DNA of 64,000 nucleotides from the NCBI GenBank assembly GCA_017403285.1, contig JAFQOI010000023.1, positions 1 through 64,000 on the forward strand, written 5' to 3'. Position numbers and translations under genes: made by a program. The DNA comes from a bacterium (GTDB lineage: Bacteria > Cyanobacteriota > Vampirovibrionia > Gastranaerophilales > Gastranaerophilaceae). The notes under the pieces are model-generated. The model had not been told where the DNA came from. It was given only the letters and a program-made list of their open reading frames with translations, and did no database searches. Of the stretch, positions 35,845-44,852 are shown piece by piece. Every line of letters starts with the position of its first letter. Positions within the stretch are counted from its first letter, which is position 1.

Positions 35845-37122
35845 TTATATAACAGATTGCTCGTTTACTGCAAAGATTTCAATAGCATCGTGGAAACAGT
35901 TTATTTTGCATATTCCGCAACCAATACATTTTGAATCGTCTATTCTTGCAATATTCTCTTCAAAACTAATGGCATCTGTAGGGCACTTACCTTCACAATC
36001 TTTACATCCAGTACATTCATTATTTATAGTGGCAATTGCAATTTTTGTTTTTTGTTTCTCTTCTAAAGATATTTTCTTGATTGCACCAGAAGGACATACT
36101 TCTGAACATCTGTTGCAATTGTATTTACAGTATTGAAATCCCTCTTCAAAATTAATATGAATGGCATTAAATTCTTTAGTCGCTTTTGTTAATATTTTTG
36201 TTGGACAATTGTTTATACAAAGATTGCAATTTAAACACGTATCTTGCATTCTTTGTGCATTTTTGCTTCCTGCTGGAAGAATAATACCTTGTATTTTTTT
36301 TGAAACTTTTTTTGCAAAGTTAATGCCTAATGCATATCCAGCGCCTATTGCTGATAAAAAGGCAATGCTTCCTATTATATTTCGTCTTTTTAAACTGAAT
36401 TTAATTTCTTTTTTGTGTTCAGTACCATATTCTATAGCGTTTTTAGGACAAGTATTTATGCATTTTAGACATTTTAAACACATTTCATTGTCAATTTTGC
36501 TTTCGCTTGAGTTAATGCAACCAGCAGGACAATCTCTTTCGCAAGAACCACAAGCAATACAGTTGTCATTAACATAGAGTTTATTCAGCGAATTTTTTGA
36601 AATTAAGCCTAAAATAGTTCCAACTGGGCATATGTTTGTACAAAAAAACCTGTTTTTTAAAAAAACAATTGCAGCGATTAAAATGATTGCTATAATTCCT
36701 GTTTTTTTTAAACTTAGCGCTGAACAAAATAATGTTAATGGGTCGATATATTTTAGAGTTAAAGTGCTTCCTGAGATTAAAGAACCAATAACTAGTCCTA
36801 AAATAATGTATTTGAAAATATAGTTGTCCGTTGGTTCATTATTTTTTTTGTGTGCAATAAAAGAAATGAGTTCTTGAAATATCCCTAATGGGCATAAAGT
36901 TGAGCAAAAAAATCTTCCAAATAATAATGTTAAAATGATTAATCCGACTAATAAAATTATTGCAAATATCGAGAAATCAACAAATATTCTTTGTAAAAGC
37001 ACAATAATTTCAATGTTTAAAAATTTTATTGGATAAAAAATGCCTGCAAAAGCAGTTATTGACAATGATAAAATAATAATTGCGACTAATAATCTTATGG
37101 CGTAAAGATTTTTATTCTCCAT
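35845..37122 (-). CDS. NapH-NapG-like polyferredoxin membrane fusion with an internal Tat-type helix
   Basis: 425 residues. The N-terminal half resembles NapH: several transmembrane helices with two FC-x-x-x-CP motifs (FCSTLCPLG, FCTNICPVG), then two 4Fe-4S clusters (CIACGSCERDCP, CLKCLKCINTCP). Next is a twin-arginine motif, Arg246-Arg247 in LKRRNIIGSIAFLSA, at the head of a hydrophobic helix. Four more ferredoxin motifs follow: CLNCNLCINNCP, CKYNCNRCSEVCP, CTGCKDCEGKCP, CIGCGICKINCF. NapG itself is a Tat-exported four-cluster ferredoxin, so this looks like NapH and NapG joined into one chain. It would pass electrons from the membrane pool to a periplasmic partner, which is not encoded here. 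tatA and tatC follow 21 bases downstream. Confidence 0.88.
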   Translation of the reverse strand: MENKNLYAIRLLVAIIILSLSITAFAGIFYPIKFLNIEIIVLLQRIFVDFSIFAIILLVGLIILTLLFGRFFCSTLCPLGIFQELISFIAHKKNNEPTDNYIFKYIILGLVIGSLISGSTLTLKYIDPLTLFCSALSLKKTGIIAIILIAAIVFLKNRFFCTNICPVGTILGLISKNSLNKLYVNDNCIACGSCERDCPAGCINSSESKIDNEMCLKCLKCINTCPKNAIEYGTEHKKEIKFSLKRRNIIGSIAFLSAIGAGYALGINFAKKVSKKIQGIILPAGSKNAQRMQDTCLNCNLCINNCPTKILTKATKEFNAIHINFEEGFQYCKYNCNRCSEVCPSGAIKKISLEEKQKTKIAIATINNECTGCKDCEGKCPTDAISFEENIARIDDSKCIGCGICKINCFHDAIEIFAVNEQSVI

Positions 37123-37305
37123 TAATTATGCTTCTTTCATATTTTGCTAATATAGATAATATCATTAAATGTAATTTACGGATATTATTAAGTTCAAGAT
37201 TTTATAAGGGAAATTCAGATGAAACTTTTTTGAATTAAATAAGTCATGTATCTGTAAGCAAATGTGAAAATTTATACTATAATAAGGAAGTATAAGGAGA
37301 GAGTT

Positions 37306-38535
37306 GTGAAAAAAATTCTAAAGAAAGCCATATTATTTTCTTTTGTACTTTTATTTATATGTTTGTCTTTTCCTGCTAACAATGTTGCAGTAGCAGGTTC
37401 TGATGCTATGCAATATGATTTGGTATGGAAGATTATAAACTCTAAATATTTAGATCAAACAAATAATGGTCAAAATTGGAATAGATGGCGTCATAAGTAT
37501 GATTCAAAAATTAAAACCCCAGAAGATGCTTATGTCGCAATAGATACGATGGTTGCAAGCTTAAATGACCATTATACAAGATTTGTACCTCCAAAAGAAT
37601 TTGCAGAAGAACAAAATATGATAAAGGGTTCTTTGTTTGGGATTGGTGTGCAAATTGGAGCAAGAAATGGGAAAATTTTAGTTATTTCTCCTATCGAAGA
37701 TACACCTGGAGAAAGAGCAGGTATTTTGCCAGAAGATGAAATCTTGGCGATAGATGGTGTTTCGACTAAGGACATGACAGTTGATAAAGCGGCAGATAGA
37801 ATTCGTGGGGAAAAAGGTACTACTGTTAAATTATTAATAAAAAGAAAAGGTGTTCCTGACAAGACATATAGTATTGTTAGAGATGAAATTACTATCAAGT
37901 CCATTTCTGTTAAATTGCCCGAAAATTTTAAATTGGATGACAAGTTGGGTTATATAAGAATTAGCTCTTTTATGGGAAAAAATTCTGGTAATGATTTTGA
38001 AAAAGAACTTATTAATTTAAAGAATAAAGAAGGAATTATAATTGACCTTAGAGCAAATTCTGGTGGATTACTTTCTAACGCAATCCAAATAGCAGATATG
38101 TTCCTTGATAATTCATATATTGTTAGTACCGTAGATAGAGATGGTTATAAAGAAACATCAAAATCAAGAAGAAATTATATTTCTGAACAACCGATGGTTG
38201 TATTAATAAACAAAGGAAGTGCTTCGGCTAGTGAAATTTTATCAGGTGCGTTAAAGGATAATCAAAGGGCTCTTCTAATCGGAGAAAATACTTTTGGAAA
38301 AGGACTCGTTCAAGAAGTTAAACCGTTAACTCCATATGGTTCTGGGCTAAATATTACAATTCAAAAATATTTGACACCAAATGGAACAGATATAAATAAA
38401 AAAGGTATAGCACCGGATATAGAGGTTAAGATAACCGAAGAAAATATTAAAAATAAAGATGATGTGCAACTAAAAAAAGCACAGGCCGTTCTTCTTCAAA
38501 TGATTGAAAATGAAAAAACATCATCTAATTTTTAA
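37306..38535 (+). CDS. C-terminal processing protease (S41, CtpA/Prc type)
   Basis: 409 residues. A signal peptide (GTG start, KKILKKAILFSFVLLFICLSFP, to about AVAG) leads to an exported serine protease. The PDZ domain is at about 85-165 (FGIGVQIGARNGKILVISPIEDTP and RAGILPEDEILAIDGV). The S41 core follows with RANSGG, KGSASASEIL (nucleophile Ser) and ENTFGKGLVQEV (general-base Lys). The start is placed at GTG 37306 because AAGGAGAG lies just upstream; the ATG at 37264 gives a longer, poorer N-terminus. It trims or degrades exported proteins in the periplasm. The 3' end overlaps the convergent flavoprotein gene by 11 bases. Confidence 0.93.
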   Translation: MKKILKKAILFSFVLLFICLSFPANNVAVAGSDAMQYDLVWKIINSKYLDQTNNGQNWNRWRHKYDSKIKTPEDAYVAIDTMVASLNDHYTRFVPPKEFAEEQNMIKGSLFGIGVQIGARNGKILVISPIEDTPGERAGILPEDEILAIDGVSTKDMTVDKAADRIRGEKGTTVKLLIKRKGVPDKTYSIVRDEITIKSISVKLPENFKLDDKLGYIRISSFMGKNSGNDFEKELINLKNKEGIIIDLRANSGGLLSNAIQIADMFLDNSYIVSTVDRDGYKETSKSRRNYISEQPMVVLINKGSASASEILSGALKDNQRALLIGENTFGKGLVQEVKPLTPYGSGLNITIQKYLTPNGTDINKKGIAPDIEVKITEENIKNKDDVQLKKAQAVLLQMIENEKTSSNF

Positions 38536-39889
38536 GTTTGCTACAAATTATCTGTGCAGCATTTAAAACAGGATCGATAGCTGGAGAATGTTCAGGAGAA
38601 TATGGTAAATCCAAGTTCATGAATGTCTCCAGTTTCGTTTTTCCAATCATTGCAGGGATAACAGCATTTATTCTTTGATTTACATTGCCTTCTCCAACTC
38701 CTTGTATTCCAAGCAGTAAATGAGTATTTTTATCTGCAATTAATTTTAAAGTTATAATTCCAGAGTTTGGCATGTAACCAGATTTGTCTCTTTTTGTTAC
38801 TGTAGCAGACTCGGGTTGAAACCCATATTTAATTGCATCTTTATAACTTATTCCAATCATCGATATTGTGTAATTGAAAAATTTTGTTGTTGTTGAATTC
38901 ATTACTCCATCAAAGTAACAGTGTCTACCTGCAATATTAATTGCGGCACATCGGCCCTCTTTGTTTGCAGTAGAGCCCATTGGCGCCCAGAAACGTCTAT
39001 TTGTTACGAGATTAAAATTGTCTGTGCAATCACCAACAGCATAAATGTTGTTTATTGATGTTTGCATTGTTTCTCCAACGTGAATACTATTGTTTATTCC
39101 AAGTTCAATGCCACTTCCTACAAGAAAATCGGTGTTAGGTCTAATGCCTGTTCCAAGTATAACAATATCTGTTTCTATTTCTTTCCCAGATGCAGTTATT
39201 ACTTTTTTTACTTCACCTTTTTCGTTCCCTTCAAAGCTTACTATGTTTTCATTTGTAAGTATTTTTATTTGATTGGGGAATTTGTTTAGAATGTATTCTG
39301 CTATCATTTGGGAAAAATCTTCATCAAACATTTTCAATACTTGTGAGTTTTTTTCAATCAAAGTAACAGTTAGGTTATTGCTTACAAAAGCTTCAAGAAG
39401 TTCAATTGATATGTAGCCGCCACCTACTAAAACGGCTTTTTTAGATTCTTTTATACGTTTTTTTATGTTTATCCCATCATGGATGGTTCTAAGTTTAAAT
39501 ATATTTTTTAATTCTATATTTTCTATATCTGGAATAATAGGAATGGCTCCAGTCGCAAGAACAAGAATATTGTAACCCACTTCATATTTATTGCCAGATA
39601 AAAGGTCTTCTATTAAGACAGTTTGTTTCTCTGGATTGACTTTTAAACAGCGACTTTTTGTGTATACTTCAATATTTTGTTTTCTAAAATCATCAGGGCT
39701 TCTCAAAATAAGAGTATTAACTTCTTTTATTACATTACCGATATAATATGGTAATCCACAAGCAGAATAAGAAATAATATCATCTTGCGTGTACATTTCA
39801 ATCTTAATATTGGGGTTTTCTCTTCTTAATTTAGCAGCGGTTTTTGGACCGGCAGCACCACCACCAATAATAACAACTTTATTTGACAT
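38525..39889 (-). CDS. CoA-disulfide reductase / NADH oxidase-like flavoprotein
   Basis: 454 residues of the pyridine nucleotide-disulfide oxidoreductase class with a single active Cys. FAD site VVIIGGGAAGPKTAAKL; redox Cys44 in SYSACGLPYYIGN; NAD(P) site AVLVGGGYISIELLEAF; second FAD motif NIYAVGDCTDN; C-terminal dimerisation region (GIQGVGEGNVNQRINAVIP). Family members include CoA-disulfide reductase, NADH oxidase and NADH peroxidase, and the motifs do not separate them. It could help handle oxygen or thiol stress in an anaerobe. A small ACT-like gene is 11 bases upstream on the same strand. Confidence 0.88.
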   Translation of the reverse strand: MSNKVVIIGGGAAGPKTAAKLRRENPNIKIEMYTQDDIISYSACGLPYYIGNVIKEVNTLILRSPDDFRKQNIEVYTKSRCLKVNPEKQTVLIEDLLSGNKYEVGYNILVLATGAIPIIPDIENIELKNIFKLRTIHDGINIKKRIKESKKAVLVGGGYISIELLEAFVSNNLTVTLIEKNSQVLKMFDEDFSQMIAEYILNKFPNQIKILTNENIVSFEGNEKGEVKKVITASGKEIETDIVILGTGIRPNTDFLVGSGIELGINNSIHVGETMQTSINNIYAVGDCTDNFNLVTNRRFWAPMGSTANKEGRCAAINIAGRHCYFDGVMNSTTTKFFNYTISMIGISYKDAIKYGFQPESATVTKRDKSGYMPNSGIITLKLIADKNTHLLLGIQGVGEGNVNQRINAVIPAMIGKTKLETFMNLDLPYSPEHSPAIDPVLNAAQIICSKLKN

Positions 39890-39900
39890 TTTTTCCCCTT

Positions 39901-40140
39901 TTAAAAAATCATTCTTTCAAGTTCAATGCCACTTATATCAATTAGTGAATTTTCTAACCGAATAGCACTTTCTCTGTTTTCTATTTGAAGCAAAATAATT
40001 CCTGTGTTAGAACACAAGAAAGACTCGTTATTTATTCCTATTCGTAGTTTTATATCGCAGTTAAATTCAGTTAAAATTCTTTGCAATTCAACCGCATTGT
40101 CTTCTTTCTCTTTTAGTTTTATTCCGATAATTATTGTCAT
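39901..40140 (-). CDS. Small ACT/TM1266-like protein
   Basis: 79 residues from the ATG at 40140 (88 if a TTG at 40167 is used). Its layout resembles the TM1266 family, described as an iron-only hydrogenase system regulator with a ferredoxin-like ACT fold. It has an initial IIIGIKL strand, a helix VELQRILTEFNCDI, an LRIGINNESF strand, a GIILLQIEN strand and a final ISGIELERMIF. No hydrogenase maturation genes are nearby. It probably shares a transcript with the flavoprotein gene 11 bases downstream. Confidence 0.55.
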   Translation of the reverse strand: MTIIIGIKLKEKEDNAVELQRILTEFNCDIKLRIGINNESFLCSNTGIILLQIENRESAIRLENSLIDISGIELERMIF

Positions 40141-40211
40141 ATCTTTAGTCTTTACTAAAGCAAACAATACTTCATTGCCAGATTGACTATATAATAGAAT
40201 ATACTTTAATT

Positions 40212-40523
40212 TTATTTAATATCTTTTATTGTAGGAACACTTTTTAATTGATTCTTTTTTAGTTTGTTAACGACAGAATCAACAAGGAAATCATAAGACT
40301 TAATGTTTCTTATTTCAGGAGAAAATTCTTTTTCTAGCATTTCTTCAACCATTGCTCTGATTCTTAAATCTTCGCGCACAAAACTGTTATCCGCAGCAAT
40401 CTCTTGAAGAAAATCATTTCTCGCTTTTTTTAAATTGTTTGAAGCAGAAAATCTAAGCCACTTTAACTGTAACTTTAAATTAGATAATTCTTTTACAAGT
40501 TTAACGTTCTTTAAACCGAACAT
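40212..40523 (-). CDS. Hypothetical protein, paralogous to the next gene
   Basis: 103 residues, basic and helical. Contains RAMVEEMLEKEFSPEIRN and YDFLVDSVVNKLKK, which align with MVKAVLEEELPQLKNN and YDLVLYSLVEKMN of the upstream neighbour. No known family was recognised. The start overlaps the upstream gene's end by 13 bases, so the pair is translationally coupled. It may be a small complex or a flagellum-associated pair, but nothing proves that. Confidence 0.6.
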   Translation of the reverse strand: MFGLKNVKLVKELSNLKLQLKWLRFSASNNLKKARNDFLQEIAADNSFVREDLRIRAMVEEMLEKEFSPEIRNIKSYDFLVDSVVNKLKKNQLKSVPTIKDIK

Positions 40524-40846
40524 TTTATGTGTACTTCTCCTTTTCTGAAGGATACATCCTGTACTTCTTTTACATTATTGTCCTTAATATATGATAAAAC
40601 ATTTTCAACGTTTTGTACAGTGTTCATCTTCTCTACAAGAGAATATAATACCAAGTCGTATAATAAAGAATTATTTTTTAATTGTGGAAGTTCTTCTTCT
40701 AAGACTGCTTTTACCATCATTGCAAGTTTATCTTGAGCAGTGAATTTATTATTTAAAGGATTGGTCATTTTCGAATTGGCAGATATTGATCTGTCTCCGC
40801 TTTTGTTTACCAATTCAATTGTTACTTTTTTTTCTGAGTTTAACAT
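40511..40846 (-). CDS. Hypothetical protein, paralogous to the downstream gene
   Basis: 111 residues. A Lys/Ser/Asn-rich N-terminus is followed by the shared module LAMMVKAVLEEELPQLKNN ... YDLVLYSLVEKMN and a beta-like end (VSFRKGEVHIKCSV). The last 13 bases overlap the next gene. A good AAAGGAAAGG ribosome-binding site precedes the ATG. Function is unknown. Confidence 0.65.
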   Translation of the reverse strand: MLNSEKKVTIELVNKSGDRSISANSKMTNPLNNKFTAQDKLAMMVKAVLEEELPQLKNNSLLYDLVLYSLVEKMNTVQNVENVLSYIKDNNVKEVQDVSFRKGEVHIKCSV

Positions 40847-41131
40847 ACTTACCTTTCCTTTACATTTACTATGTCATGTTTTTTTCTTTTCCTCTGAAAT
40901 TAAGAGGTATGAATATTCAAAATTTACTCATATTGATAAATCTGTTACATTTCTTAATTTTGTTTTGTTATTTATGATTAAGCCTTTTAATTTTGACTTG
41001 TAAATATTTATGAAAGAAATGTTTTTATATATTTAAATAGACTAAAGTTTTTTAAATTTTGGTCGATAAATAGCATAAGTTTTAATGTGAATGTAAAAGA
41101 ATTGTGCTTTCGCACAAGAGAAAAGGAAATT

Positions 41132-42775
41132 ATGAAAGATTTTTCTATCAAACAGACAAGTGCTTCTAATCCTAGTAATGGAACTAATTCGAAAACTGAT
41201 AATTATTCTAAATTGTATAAAGAATATGAACGTACAAGAGTGCAGATGAGCAAATCGGATTTTGCAAATTCTCCAGTTGCAATCGAAAAAGAACTTACGA
41301 TGATTGCTCAGCTTAAGATTGCAGCAAAAGAACAAGGAAAGAAAACCGAATTATCTGTTTTAGAAGAAAGAGAACAGGCATTGTATACTAAACTTGCGAA
41401 TAGTATGCTCTCAAAATCTGCGCCATCATGTTATGGTCAAGTTTCTTTTAGTGGACGTTTCTCTCAGAATCTTTCAAATCCAACAGATGAGAAACTTGAT
41501 TTTCAACAAGATAGATTTTTTAGACTTTTTAATCAAGGATTTAAGGACGAAAACGTAATTAAATCTAATTTGCAAGTTATGCATGACATGGGTATGGACA
41601 TTGATTCTGCAATTAAAATACTTGATGCAATTAAATTTTCTGACTCTGATACAGGTAACTACGATGTTAACCAAGAAACCTTCAAAAAACTTGTAACTAT
41701 CAAAAAAAATCTTGCAACATCAAGAAATTTTGAAAAAGAAGAATACAACAGTCCTATTAACCAAATAGGGGTGCAAAAAATTTCTGTTGGAAATAGTACT
41801 ATTATTTTTAAAAATGGAAAGGCAACATATGTTTCCCCTTTCTACGAACGAAGTGTTCAAAGTATGCAGGAAGAATATGATAGTTCTGTCTCTGATGATG
41901 AAGATAAATTAATCTATGATTTTGCAAATAAATATGTTGATAAAAATGGTGAAATTAATAGTAATTATATTCGTGCAATGCTACAACTTAGACAAGCAGG
42001 AATAGTAAGAAATCAACTTCTTGAGATGCTTGAAATGTGTACATCAAAAGATGGTGCAATTGATAAGAACATGCTCAGTGCCATTTCCCAACTAAAAAAT
42101 GCAGGTACTTTAAGCCATGAAATAAAAATTATATTAAATGCTATTGGTAAAGATGAAGATGGTCATTTTGATAAAAATGATATAGAAAATGCAAATGCTC
42201 TTACTAAATCTGTTATGGAAGGCAAAGATGTTGTTTCTTTTCTTTCAGATATGAGAACAGGTGAAGAAGCAAGAGATTATATCGTTGATTTCGCAACTCG
42301 TTTTGGTGCAGAACGTCTTTCTGAACTTTTGGCTATTGTTAAAAATTCAGATGGGATCCCTGATGAAAATGCAATGGATGTTGTTAATTCTTTAATTCAC
42401 AATAGATCTATTTATGATGAAAATGGTGAAATTACTGCAAAAGATTTTGTAGGTATTTCTCAACATATGGTGCAAGTTGCAAAAGATTTTAATATGTCTG
42501 GAGAAGTCAATGATGGTGCGGTAGAGACGATATTTCAAATGAATGCGGCAAATATTCCTGTTGAGGATATTGAAGAACTTCTTAAAAAATGTGTAGATGA
42601 TGATGGAAAGATAAATAAAACTTTGACAAAAATCCTTTGGCACATGACTTGGGATAACGAAAGTGTATCTAAAATGCATAAAGTCATGGATTTATGTCGG
42701 GAAAAAGGTTCTATTGATACAGAAAATTCTGAAAGATTACTTCAGTATATAGAACATTATTCTCCATCTAATTAA
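41132..42775 (+). CDS. EF-hand-like repeat protein, unknown function
   Basis: 547 residues from the ATG at 41132, which has AAGGA just upstream; a 15-codon extension to 41087 has no site. Residues 1-90 are low-complexity and helical, and a QVSFSGRFSQN patch follows at about 100-115. From about residue 265 the sequence consists of helical units of about 35-40 residues, each headed by a loop like D-x-[DN]-G-x-[IF]-[DN] (DKNGEIN, SKDGAID, DEDGHFD, NSDGIPD, DENGEIT, DDDGKIN, REKGSID). These resemble degenerate EF-hand loops and might bind calcium. No signal peptide or catalytic motif was seen. Confidence 0.65.
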   Translation: MKDFSIKQTSASNPSNGTNSKTDNYSKLYKEYERTRVQMSKSDFANSPVAIEKELTMIAQLKIAAKEQGKKTELSVLEEREQALYTKLANSMLSKSAPSCYGQVSFSGRFSQNLSNPTDEKLDFQQDRFFRLFNQGFKDENVIKSNLQVMHDMGMDIDSAIKILDAIKFSDSDTGNYDVNQETFKKLVTIKKNLATSRNFEKEEYNSPINQIGVQKISVGNSTIIFKNGKATYVSPFYERSVQSMQEEYDSSVSDDEDKLIYDFANKYVDKNGEINSNYIRAMLQLRQAGIVRNQLLEMLEMCTSKDGAIDKNMLSAISQLKNAGTLSHEIKIILNAIGKDEDGHFDKNDIENANALTKSVMEGKDVVSFLSDMRTGEEARDYIVDFATRFGAERLSELLAIVKNSDGIPDENAMDVVNSLIHNRSIYDENGEITAKDFVGISQHMVQVAKDFNMSGEVNDGAVETIFQMNAANIPVEDIEELLKKCVDDDGKINKTLTKILWHMTWDNESVSKMHKVMDLCREKGSIDTENSERLLQYIEHYSPSN

Positions 42776-43583
42776 ATTCAGAATAGTTGGTTAATTTGAA
42801 GCCTAAATCTAAAATTTCTTGTTTTAGTTTTGGGCTTTTTATTGCCATAAATTCCTTATAATTATTTACGTTTGAAGGATTTATTGTTGGATGAATTATT
42901 ATTTCTGTAATTTCTGTTTGTGTTTTTATTGTTTTTAATCCTTGTAAAATACTGTTTTCATCCATATAACCAGTGTATAAAATGCCTATAAATTTATCGT
43001 TTGTGTATGGATATTTATTTATATTTGATAGAGAGTTGAGAACTATACTTTTTAAAATATTTGCATAAAATTTCATATCTAATGTCTTTGATGGAACAAT
43101 GTATGGAACTTCCTTTTGTGTCCTTATAAATTTTATATTGTATTCTTTTGCTAATTTAACAATAAGATTAAATATCGGAGGAATTGCGTGAATGTGTCTA
43201 TGTGAATCTATATGTGAGATATTGATGGATTTTAGAATTTTTTCAATTTGAAGTCTAAACTCAACTTCAACCGCATTAATAAATTTTTTATCAGTTGATT
43301 TTATTAATGCAGAAATAAATCCGTTGTTGAAATGTCCATTTTTATCGCATAGCAAGGGTGAATTTGATAGGCACATTCCTTCTGTTATATTGAAGTGAAA
43401 GCCTAAATCTAACGTTTTTGTTTGTGGAAAAATTTGGTTTATTGCGTGGTCAAAGCCATCCATATTCACGATTAAACTGGCAGAAGTTATTATTCCTTCT
43501 TTGTGTCCGAGCATAATGGCTTCATTTGTACTATTTGAATATCCGAAATCATCGGCATTTATGATAACCTTTTTCATTTGCAT
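42768..43583 (-). CDS. YdjC/ChbG-family carbohydrate deacetylase
   Basis: 271 residues. The N-terminal VIINADDFGYSNSTNEAI carries the metal-binding Asp-Asp pair of the family. HIDSHRHIHAIPPIF contributes two metal His, and LGFHFNITEG and EIIIHP complete the site. ChbG-type enzymes remove acetyl groups from diacetylchitobiose and similar sugars, and YdjC proteins also act on sugars linked to hopanoids or teichoic polymers. A GT2 glycosyltransferase is divergent next door, hinting at surface glycan work. The 3' end overlaps the convergent repeat-protein gene by eight bases. Confidence 0.9.
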   Translation of the reverse strand: MQMKKVIINADDFGYSNSTNEAIMLGHKEGIITSASLIVNMDGFDHAINQIFPQTKTLDLGFHFNITEGMCLSNSPLLCDKNGHFNNGFISALIKSTDKKFINAVEVEFRLQIEKILKSINISHIDSHRHIHAIPPIFNLIVKLAKEYNIKFIRTQKEVPYIVPSKTLDMKFYANILKSIVLNSLSNINKYPYTNDKFIGILYTGYMDENSILQGLKTIKTQTEITEIIIHPTINPSNVNNYKEFMAIKSPKLKQEILDLGFKLTNYSEFN

Positions 43584-43636
43584 ATTTCTTCATCATATTC
43601 TATTATGATTTATATTAGCACAAAGGTTTGAGTTAT

Positions 43637-44590
43637 ATGAATTTACCGGTTTTATCTATTGTTATACCTTGTTTTAATGAAGAGGCGTGTATTGAACATA
43701 CAACAACAAGATTATTAGAGGTTTTGAAAGAATTAGAAGATGAAAATCAAATTTCATCGGATAGTTTTATTTTTTTTGTAGATGATGGAAGTAATGACAA
43801 TACTTGGTCTTTTATACAAAAGGAAAATGAAAAAAATAATAAGGTAAAAGGAGTCAGTTTTACAAGGAACTTTGGAAATCAAATGGCTATTCTTGCTGGT
43901 TTGACAGAAGCAAATAAGTTAAAAGCTGATTGTTTTATTACTATAGATGCGGACTTGCAGCAGGATGAAACAAAAATAAAAGAGTTTGTACAAAAATATA
44001 AATCTGGTATTCAGATTGTTTGTGGTGTAAGAAACGATAGAAAAACAGATGGGGTTTTTAAAAAAACAAGTGCGCTATTTTTTTATAAATTAATGAATTT
44101 ATTCGGAGTGAATATAAAGCCAAATCATTCAGAATATAGGTTGCTAAGTAAAAAAGTTGTAGATGCGCTTGAAAATTATACTGAACGTAATATGTTTTTG
44201 CGTGGTATTTTTAGCGAGATTGGATTTAAAAAAGACTATATATTTTTTGATGTTAAGCCGCGGAGAGAGGGGGTATCAAAATTTACACCATTCAAAATGT
44301 TTACTTTAGCGCTTAATGGGATAACATCATTTAGCATTGTGCCTTTAAGAATGGTTATGTTCTTAGGTTTGATAGTTGCATTTATTAGTTTTTGCATTGG
44401 CATAAGTGCTTTAATAGATAAAATATTTCTAGATAAAGCAGTTTCTGGTTGGGCTACAATTGTTACTGCGATAGGATTTATCGGTGGAATACAAATTCTT
44501 TGTATTGGTATTATTGGTGAATATTTAGGTCAACTTTTTCAAGAGGTGAAAAATAGACCTAGATATATAATTGAAAAATCAATTACTTAA
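43637..44590 (+). CDS. GT2 family glycosyltransferase with two C-terminal membrane helices (DPM/GtrB/ArnC type)
   Basis: 317 residues. The GT-A domain spans about 1-225: LSIVIPCFNEEACIEHT, FFVDDGSNDNTW, SFTRNFGNQMAILAGL and TIDADLQQDE (the DxD-type metal motif in DADLQ). Two transmembrane helices at about 230-255 and 270-300 anchor the enzyme. Such enzymes move a sugar from a nucleotide donor to a polyprenyl phosphate on the cytoplasmic face. The start is put at ATG 43637; TTG 43628 is in frame but too close to the AAAGG site. Confidence 0.9.
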   Translation: MNLPVLSIVIPCFNEEACIEHTTTRLLEVLKELEDENQISSDSFIFFVDDGSNDNTWSFIQKENEKNNKVKGVSFTRNFGNQMAILAGLTEANKLKADCFITIDADLQQDETKIKEFVQKYKSGIQIVCGVRNDRKTDGVFKKTSALFFYKLMNLFGVNIKPNHSEYRLLSKKVVDALENYTERNMFLRGIFSEIGFKKDYIFFDVKPRREGVSKFTPFKMFTLALNGITSFSIVPLRMVMFLGLIVAFISFCIGISALIDKIFLDKAVSGWATIVTAIGFIGGIQILCIGIIGEYLGQLFQEVKNRPRYIIEKSIT

Positions 44591-44738
44591 TTTTTTCATT
44601 GTCAATCCATACATAAGTCCTTGGTAAAACACGAATAAATGGGTTATCAATGTCTTTGTAGTTTTGCGGATTTGATATGAATATATTAAGTCTTTTTATC
44701 CTTTTTATAATTGTTAAAAAGTAGTTTTTTATTTCCAT
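44583..44738 (-). CDS. 51-residue small protein
   Basis: A short gene in the gap between the glycosyltransferase and the response regulator. The peptide starts MEIKNYFLTIIKRIKRLNIF, is basic and ends VLPRTYVWIDNEKIK. A GGAAA site lies about seven bases before the ATG, and a TATAAT box sits further upstream at a reasonable distance. The last eight bases overlap the convergent glycosyltransferase. No family was recognised. The rest of the gap shows only promoter signals. Confidence 0.45.
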   Translation of the reverse strand: MEIKNYFLTIIKRIKRLNIFISNPQNYKDIDNPFIRVLPRTYVWIDNEKIK

Positions 44739-44815
44739 AGTTATTTCCAACAGAATATTCCGTTTATATTATAGAAATTCCTGAATATAAAAAACATCAC
44801 CAAATTATTAATAAA

Positions 44816-44845
44816 TTGATTTAATTCATTATGCTTATGTATAAT
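44816..44845 (+). promoter_or_regulatory. Promoter of the response regulator gene, probably leaderless
   Basis: TTGATT and TATAAT separated by 18 bases. The -10 box ends seven bases before the ATG, and no ribosome-binding site can fit. Confidence 0.65.
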
Positions 44846-44852
44846 CTTATAT

